Positions 5,122 through 6,389 of a stretch of DNA of 6,389 bases are shown here, piece after piece. A program made the position numbers and the translations under genes. The notes below the pieces were generated by a model. It was not told the origin of the DNA. It did no database searches and saw nothing but the letters and a program-made list of their open reading frames with translations. The stretch comes from Methylococcaceae bacterium (GTDB taxonomy: Bacteria; Pseudomonadota; Gammaproteobacteria; Methylococcales; Methylomonadaceae): the NCBI GenBank assembly GCA_013138855.1, contig WTBX01000250.1:1-6389 (forward strand), in the 5' to 3' direction. The first letter of the stretch is position 1. Each line of letters begins with the position of its first letter.

Positions 5122-6389
5122 TTAATTTTCTCGACTTTTTAGACTTTGATAGTGCATTAACACCATCACCAAAATAATCGCTGGTAAACCTAATATTGAC
5201 GCATAGATAAAAAAGAGCTGATAACCATAACCATCGACTATCACCCCAGAAAAACCACCCGCTAACTTTGCAGGTAAAGTCATCAAAGAACTAAATAAAG
5301 CATATTGCGTGGCGGTGTAAGCACTGTTGGTTAAACTGGATAAATAAGCAATAAACACCGAAGCGGCAATTCCTCCGCTTAAATTATCTGCACTAATCAC
5401 GACTGCCAGTAAACGTAAGTCTGGCTCGCTTATGGCTAATAGGGCAAATAATAAATTTGTTAGTGCAACTAGAATTGCACCTAATAATAGCGGCTTCATA
5501 ATTCCATAACGAACCACTAACACACCGCCTAATGATGCACCAAAAATCGTCATGAAAAAGCCAAAAACTTTACTGACATCAGCAATTTCTGTCTTGCTAA
5601 ATCCTAAATCTAAATAAAAGGGGTTAGCCATCACGCCCATGGTTATATCACTCATTTTATAGACCGCGATTAAGGCGAGTATCCATAAACCTAATTTACC
5701 GTTACGAGTGAAAAATTCTACAAACGGACAAACTACTGCTTCAGAAAACCATGCGGCTAAACGTGAAAATAAATCTGCTTTTTTTTCTATGCCTAAACTA
5801 GATTCCAGTTTTTTCTCAAGCAATTCGGCACTTTTATTTTTAGAAACTTCAGGTTCATTAATACATAAAGTTGCAATAATGCCTATTAACATAGTCGCGG
5901 CCATTGATAAATAAGCGATTTTCCAATCGGTGAATTCGGCAATATAAAACGCGCCTGCACCTGCTACTAATAGGGCAACGCGATAACCAAAAACATAGGT
6001 GGCTGCCATTGCGCCTTGGTATTCTGGAATTACCGCTTCAATGCGATAAGCATCGACAACTATATCTTGAGTTGCTGAACTAAAAGCAACGACTACCGCA
6101 AATATGGCTAAGGTTTGTAATTGAGTTTGAACATCACAATACGCCATGCCGATTAAACCTGCGGCAATGCCTAGTTGCGCGACTAACATCCAACTGCGTC
6201 GTCGTCCTAGTAATTTGGTGAGAATTGGAAAGGGCAAACGGTCGATGATGGGGGCCCAGAAGACTTTGATGGAGTAGGTTAACCCTACCCAGCTAAAAAA
6301 ACCGATGACAGTTCTGGCAGTGCCTTCATCTCGTAACCATGCGGAAAGAGTGGAGAAGACTAACAGGAATGGCAATCCTGCGGAAAAAC
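5122..6389 (-). CDS. ampG: AmpG-family muropeptide permease (MFS), 5' end outside window
   Basis: About 420 residues of an inner-membrane Major Facilitator protein with around 12 hydrophobic helices. Counting from the in-frame TTG at 6375, family marks are the start of helix 1 (L-P-F-L-L), F27-F-S-W-V-G, W40-A-P-I-I-D-R46, G57-R-R-R-S-W62 between helices 2 and 3, and Q103-D-I-V-V-D-A-Y-R111. A charged cytoplasmic loop separates helices 6 and 7 (roughly residues 175-235). AmpG imports GlcNAc-anhydroMurNAc peptides for peptidoglycan recycling. The frame stays open upstream of that TTG to the window edge, with F-S-A-G-L-P matching the family's conserved start of helix 1, so the gene is truncated by the window and the TTG is not its start. 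The 3' end (TAA at 5122) is complete. Paralogues of AmpG with other substrates exist, so the symbol is less certain than the family. Confidence 0.85.
   Translation of the reverse strand, partial: FSAGLPFLLVFSTLSAWLRDEGTARTVIGFFSWVGLTYSIKVFWAPIIDRLPFPILTKLLGRRRSWMLVAQLGIAAGLIGMAYCDVQTQLQTLAIFAVVVAFSSATQDIVVDAYRIEAVIPEYQGAMAATYVFGYRVALLVAGAGAFYIAEFTDWKIAYLSMAATMLIGIIATLCINEPEVSKNKSAELLEKKLESSLGIEKKADLFSRLAAWFSEAVVCPFVEFFTRNGKLGLWILALIAVYKMSDITMGVMANPFYLDLGFSKTEIADVSKVFGFFMTIFGASLGGVLVVRYGIMKPLLLGAILVALTNLLFALLAISEPDLRLLAVVISADNLSGGIAASVFIAYLSSLTNSAYTATQYALFSSLMTLPAKLAGGFSGVIVDGYGYQLFFIYASILGLPAIILVMVLMHYQSLKSREN

Noticed and set aside
4779..5177. 132-codon plus-strand open frame
   Set aside because: It is built from the palindromic repeats and runs into the antisense of the permease gene; stops are rare there only because the repeats are GC-rich.
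5708..5914. 68-codon plus-strand open frame
   Set aside because: It is antisense inside the permease gene, with no independent support.

Overview
The window looks like an AT-rich gammaproteobacterial chromosome segment. The REP-like intergenic repeats, the AmpG-type permease and the mix of signalling genes fit the environmental Thiotrichales/Methylococcales type (Beggiatoa, Thiothrix, Crenothrix and similar). That placement is inference from style, not from a marker gene. Every protein gene supported here lies on the minus strand, so transcription runs from high to low coordinates.

Layout in direction of transcription: (1) 6389-5122, an AmpG-family MFS permease whose 5' end lies outside the window. 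(2) 5121-4206, about 0.9 kb without a credible gene. Its right part is packed with nested palindromes: two BIME-like pairs of 'TTCCCACGC' hairpins, a 'GTAGGGTGGGC' hairpin and a 14-bp inverted repeat enclosing part of them. (3) 4205-2970, a three-domain protein with a degenerate receiver, a DUF4388/PATAN domain and a C-terminal Roadblock/LC7 domain, followed by an intrinsic terminator. (4) 2834-1971, a protein with a PI3K/HipA/APH-like kinase signature, followed 10 nt later by (5) a PP2C-type Ser/Thr phosphatase (1960-1247), and possibly (6) a 21-residue hydrophobic peptide (1225-1160) with a very strong ribosome binding site. (7) 973-404, an MglA/COG2229-type small GTPase with its own likely promoter. 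(8) 403-1, no credible gene: a 155-bp MITE-like element with perfect 18-bp inverted ends and a 5-bp target duplication, and a five-copy tandem repeat.

Genes 3-7 read as one regulatory module. A small GTPase is encoded near a Roadblock-domain protein, the class of partner that regulates MglA-type GTPases. An atypical kinase and a PP2C phosphatase are coupled in one transcription unit and could act as opposing writer and eraser on the receiver protein, the GTPase or an unseen target. By analogy with MglA/MglB and with actinobacterial conservons the output could be polarity, motility or surface behaviour, but nothing in the window shows the target directly. The kinase next to a Roadblock protein and a Ras-like GTPase is the most unusual part of the window.
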